Shown here piece by piece: positions 6,149-6,820 of a stretch of DNA of 6,820 nt. The position numbers and the translations under genes were made by a program. Origin of the DNA: an uncultured Ellagibacter sp. (GTDB taxonomy: Bacteria; Actinomycetota; Coriobacteriia; Coriobacteriales; Eggerthellaceae); the NCBI RefSeq assembly GCF_934617235.1, contig NZ_CAKTTZ010000071.1:1-6820 (forward strand). The letters are read 5' to 3'. The notes under the pieces are model-generated. The model saw only the letters and a program-made list of their open reading frames with translations, did no database searches and was not told the DNA's origin. Each line of letters starts with the position of its first letter. The first letter of the stretch is position 1.

Positions 6149-6257
6149 AGAGCCCAGGTGAGACACTTCGCGGCGACGAGTTTGTATCGTCTGCAACCCC
6201 AAGTCGCCTTGACGTGTCACGCAACGCACGATAAGCGAGAGATTTGGAGATGCAACA

Positions 6258-6820
6258 ATGGCTGACACGAAGTCATATGGCTGGGCCGGCAAGATCTTGC
6301 GCGTGAACCTCACGACCGGATCTACCACCACCGAGCCAACCGCACCCTATGAGGAATATATCGGCGGCATGGGCCTGGCGAACAAGATTATCTACGATGA
6401 GGTCGCCCCGGGCACCGATCCTCTTTCCGAGGACGCAAAGATCGTTTACGCCGTCGGTCCCCTGACCGCAACCGGCGTGCCTCTGGCTGGCCGTACCACG
6501 GTTTGCTTCCTTTCCACCTTCACCACCGACTATCAGGTCGTCGATGCGCACTGCGGCGGCATGCTTGGCGCGAAGATCAAGATGGCGGGCTACGACGCCA
6601 TCATCGTCGAGGGCAAATCCGACAAGCCGGTTTACCTTCACATCAAGAATGACAAGGTCGAGATTAAGGACGGCTCGATGGTATGGGGCCTTGGCACCCG
6701 CGCCACGACCGAAGTCTTAAACCGCCTCGAGGGCGTCAGCGCCTGCGTCGCGACCATCGGCCCCGCAGGCGAGAACCTTCTCCCCTACGCCTGCATGATG
6801 AATTCCCGCAACCACTCCGC
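6258..6820 (+). CDS. ydhV: YdhV-like aldehyde:ferredoxin oxidoreductase, N-terminal part (3' end outside window)
   Basis: The first ~187 codons of an AOR-family enzyme, which normally runs to about 600-700 residues with a tungsto- or molybdo-bispterin and one [4Fe-4S] cluster. The visible N-terminal domain binds the pterins. Family signatures seen are GKILRVNLTTG (11-21), YIGGMGLANKIIYDE (34-48), GPLTATG (67-73), CGGMLGAK (98-105), GTRATTE (147-153) and GENLLPYACMMNSRNHS (170-186). Recalled E. coli YdhV has close equivalents (FVGGMGFGYKIMYDEV, GTRATTE, GENLVP...NSRNHSG), closer than archaeal AOR. The cluster-binding cysteines lie in the missing C-terminal part. GGAG (6246-6249) sits eight bases before the ATG. 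Divergence from a YdhY-like ferredoxin gene supports a YdhV/YdhY-type pair oxidising an aldehyde or reducing an acid; the substrate is unknown. No signal peptide is present, so it should be cytoplasmic. Confidence 0.92.
   Translation, partial: MADTKSYGWAGKILRVNLTTGSTTTEPTAPYEEYIGGMGLANKIIYDEVAPGTDPLSEDAKIVYAVGPLTATGVPLAGRTTVCFLSTFTTDYQVVDAHCGGMLGAKIKMAGYDAIIVEGKSDKPVYLHIKNDKVEIKDGSMVWGLGTRATTEVLNRLEGVSACVATIGPAGENLLPYACMMNSRNHS

Larger units (their letters stand above)
6021..6227. repeat. 22-bp direct repeats framing the inverted repeat
   Basis: Bases 6021-6042 and 6206-6227 match at 19 of 22 positions: both begin GCCTTGA, vary for three bases, then share GTCACGCAACGC exactly. They lie in the same orientation, 185 bp apart, one near each divergent gene. 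The second copy contains CGTG-T-CACG (6213-6221), a short palindrome not intact in the first. TTGACG in the second copy (6209-6214) resembles a -35 box, but the sequence 17 bases further (TAAGCG) is a poor -10. They may be binding sites for a second regulator. Confidence 0.55.
5914..6257. promoter_or_regulatory. Divergent control region between the reductase operon and the AOR gene
   Basis: This 344-bp gap must hold the promoters of both divergent units. It contains a minus-strand Shine-Dalgarno sequence (GAGGGGGAG, 5922-5930), an AT-rich stretch TTTATATAA (5977-5985), a 22-bp direct repeat pair (6021-6042 and 6206-6227), a perfect 19-bp inverted repeat (6066-6148) and a plus-strand Shine-Dalgarno sequence GGAG (6246-6249). 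Neither strand shows a sigma-70 promoter with both boxes near consensus, consistent with activator-dependent expression. Open frames running through it have no coding support. Confidence 0.7.

Noticed and set aside
5588..6265. A 225-codon plus-strand open frame across the divergent control region
   Set aside because: Its first half is antisense to the YdhY-like gene, the rest crosses the repeats of the promoter region, and it overlaps the AOR start without any domain.
6273..6641. A 122-codon minus-strand open frame within the AOR gene
   Set aside because: It is antisense to a clearly conserved AOR N-terminal domain.

Overview
The window looks like chromosomal DNA from a GC-rich anaerobe of the class Coriobacteriia, most likely the family Eggerthellaceae. 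This is inferred from the gene content (stacked molybdo- and tungsto-pterin oxidoreductase genes with Tat-exported and NrfD-type partners), the GC-rich third codon positions and the strong GGAG-type ribosome binding sites. No 16S or other species marker is present, so the genus is open.

Layout. Bases 1-68 hold the last codons of an unidentified plus-strand gene. Bases 69-711 are a gene-free convergent spacer with several repeats: a 44-bp imperfect inverted repeat pair (81-266), eight degenerate tandem copies of a ~21-bp unit (289-456), a perfect 15-bp-stem hairpin that is probably a bidirectional terminator (531-568), and two 22-bp direct repeats (616-680). Bases 712-5913 are a compact five-gene minus-strand operon. 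In transcription order it encodes a Tat-signal four-cluster ferredoxin like E. coli YdhY (5170-5913), a TorD/DmsD-type chaperone (4425-5102), a Tat-exported PhsA/PsrA-type molybdopterin oxidoreductase (2160-4394), a PsrB-type four-cluster iron-sulfur subunit (1615-2157) and a PsrC/NrfD-type eight-helix quinone-interacting membrane subunit (712-1608). Bases 5914-6257 are a divergent control region with a perfect 19-bp inverted repeat and a 22-bp direct repeat pair. From 6258 to the window end runs the first ~187 codons of a plus-strand aldehyde:ferredoxin oxidoreductase (AOR) that resembles E. coli YdhV.

How the parts fit. The three minus-strand catalytic genes form a PsrABC/PhsAB-type respiratory reductase. 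The catalytic subunit takes electrons via PsrB from the quinol-oxidising membrane subunit and reduces a sulfur compound such as thiosulfate or polysulfide, or an unidentified substrate. The chaperone probably guards cofactor insertion before Tat export. The YdhY-like ferredoxin heads this operon but its closest known partner type is the YdhV-like AOR encoded on the other side of the shared promoter region, so the locus joins an E. coli ydhYV-like pair to a complete psrABC-like reductase. The inverted repeat between the two transcription units contains heptamers fitting the NarL consensus, which suggests joint control by a NarL/LuxR-type regulator. That control, the substrate and any electron flow between the AOR and the reductase are inferences.
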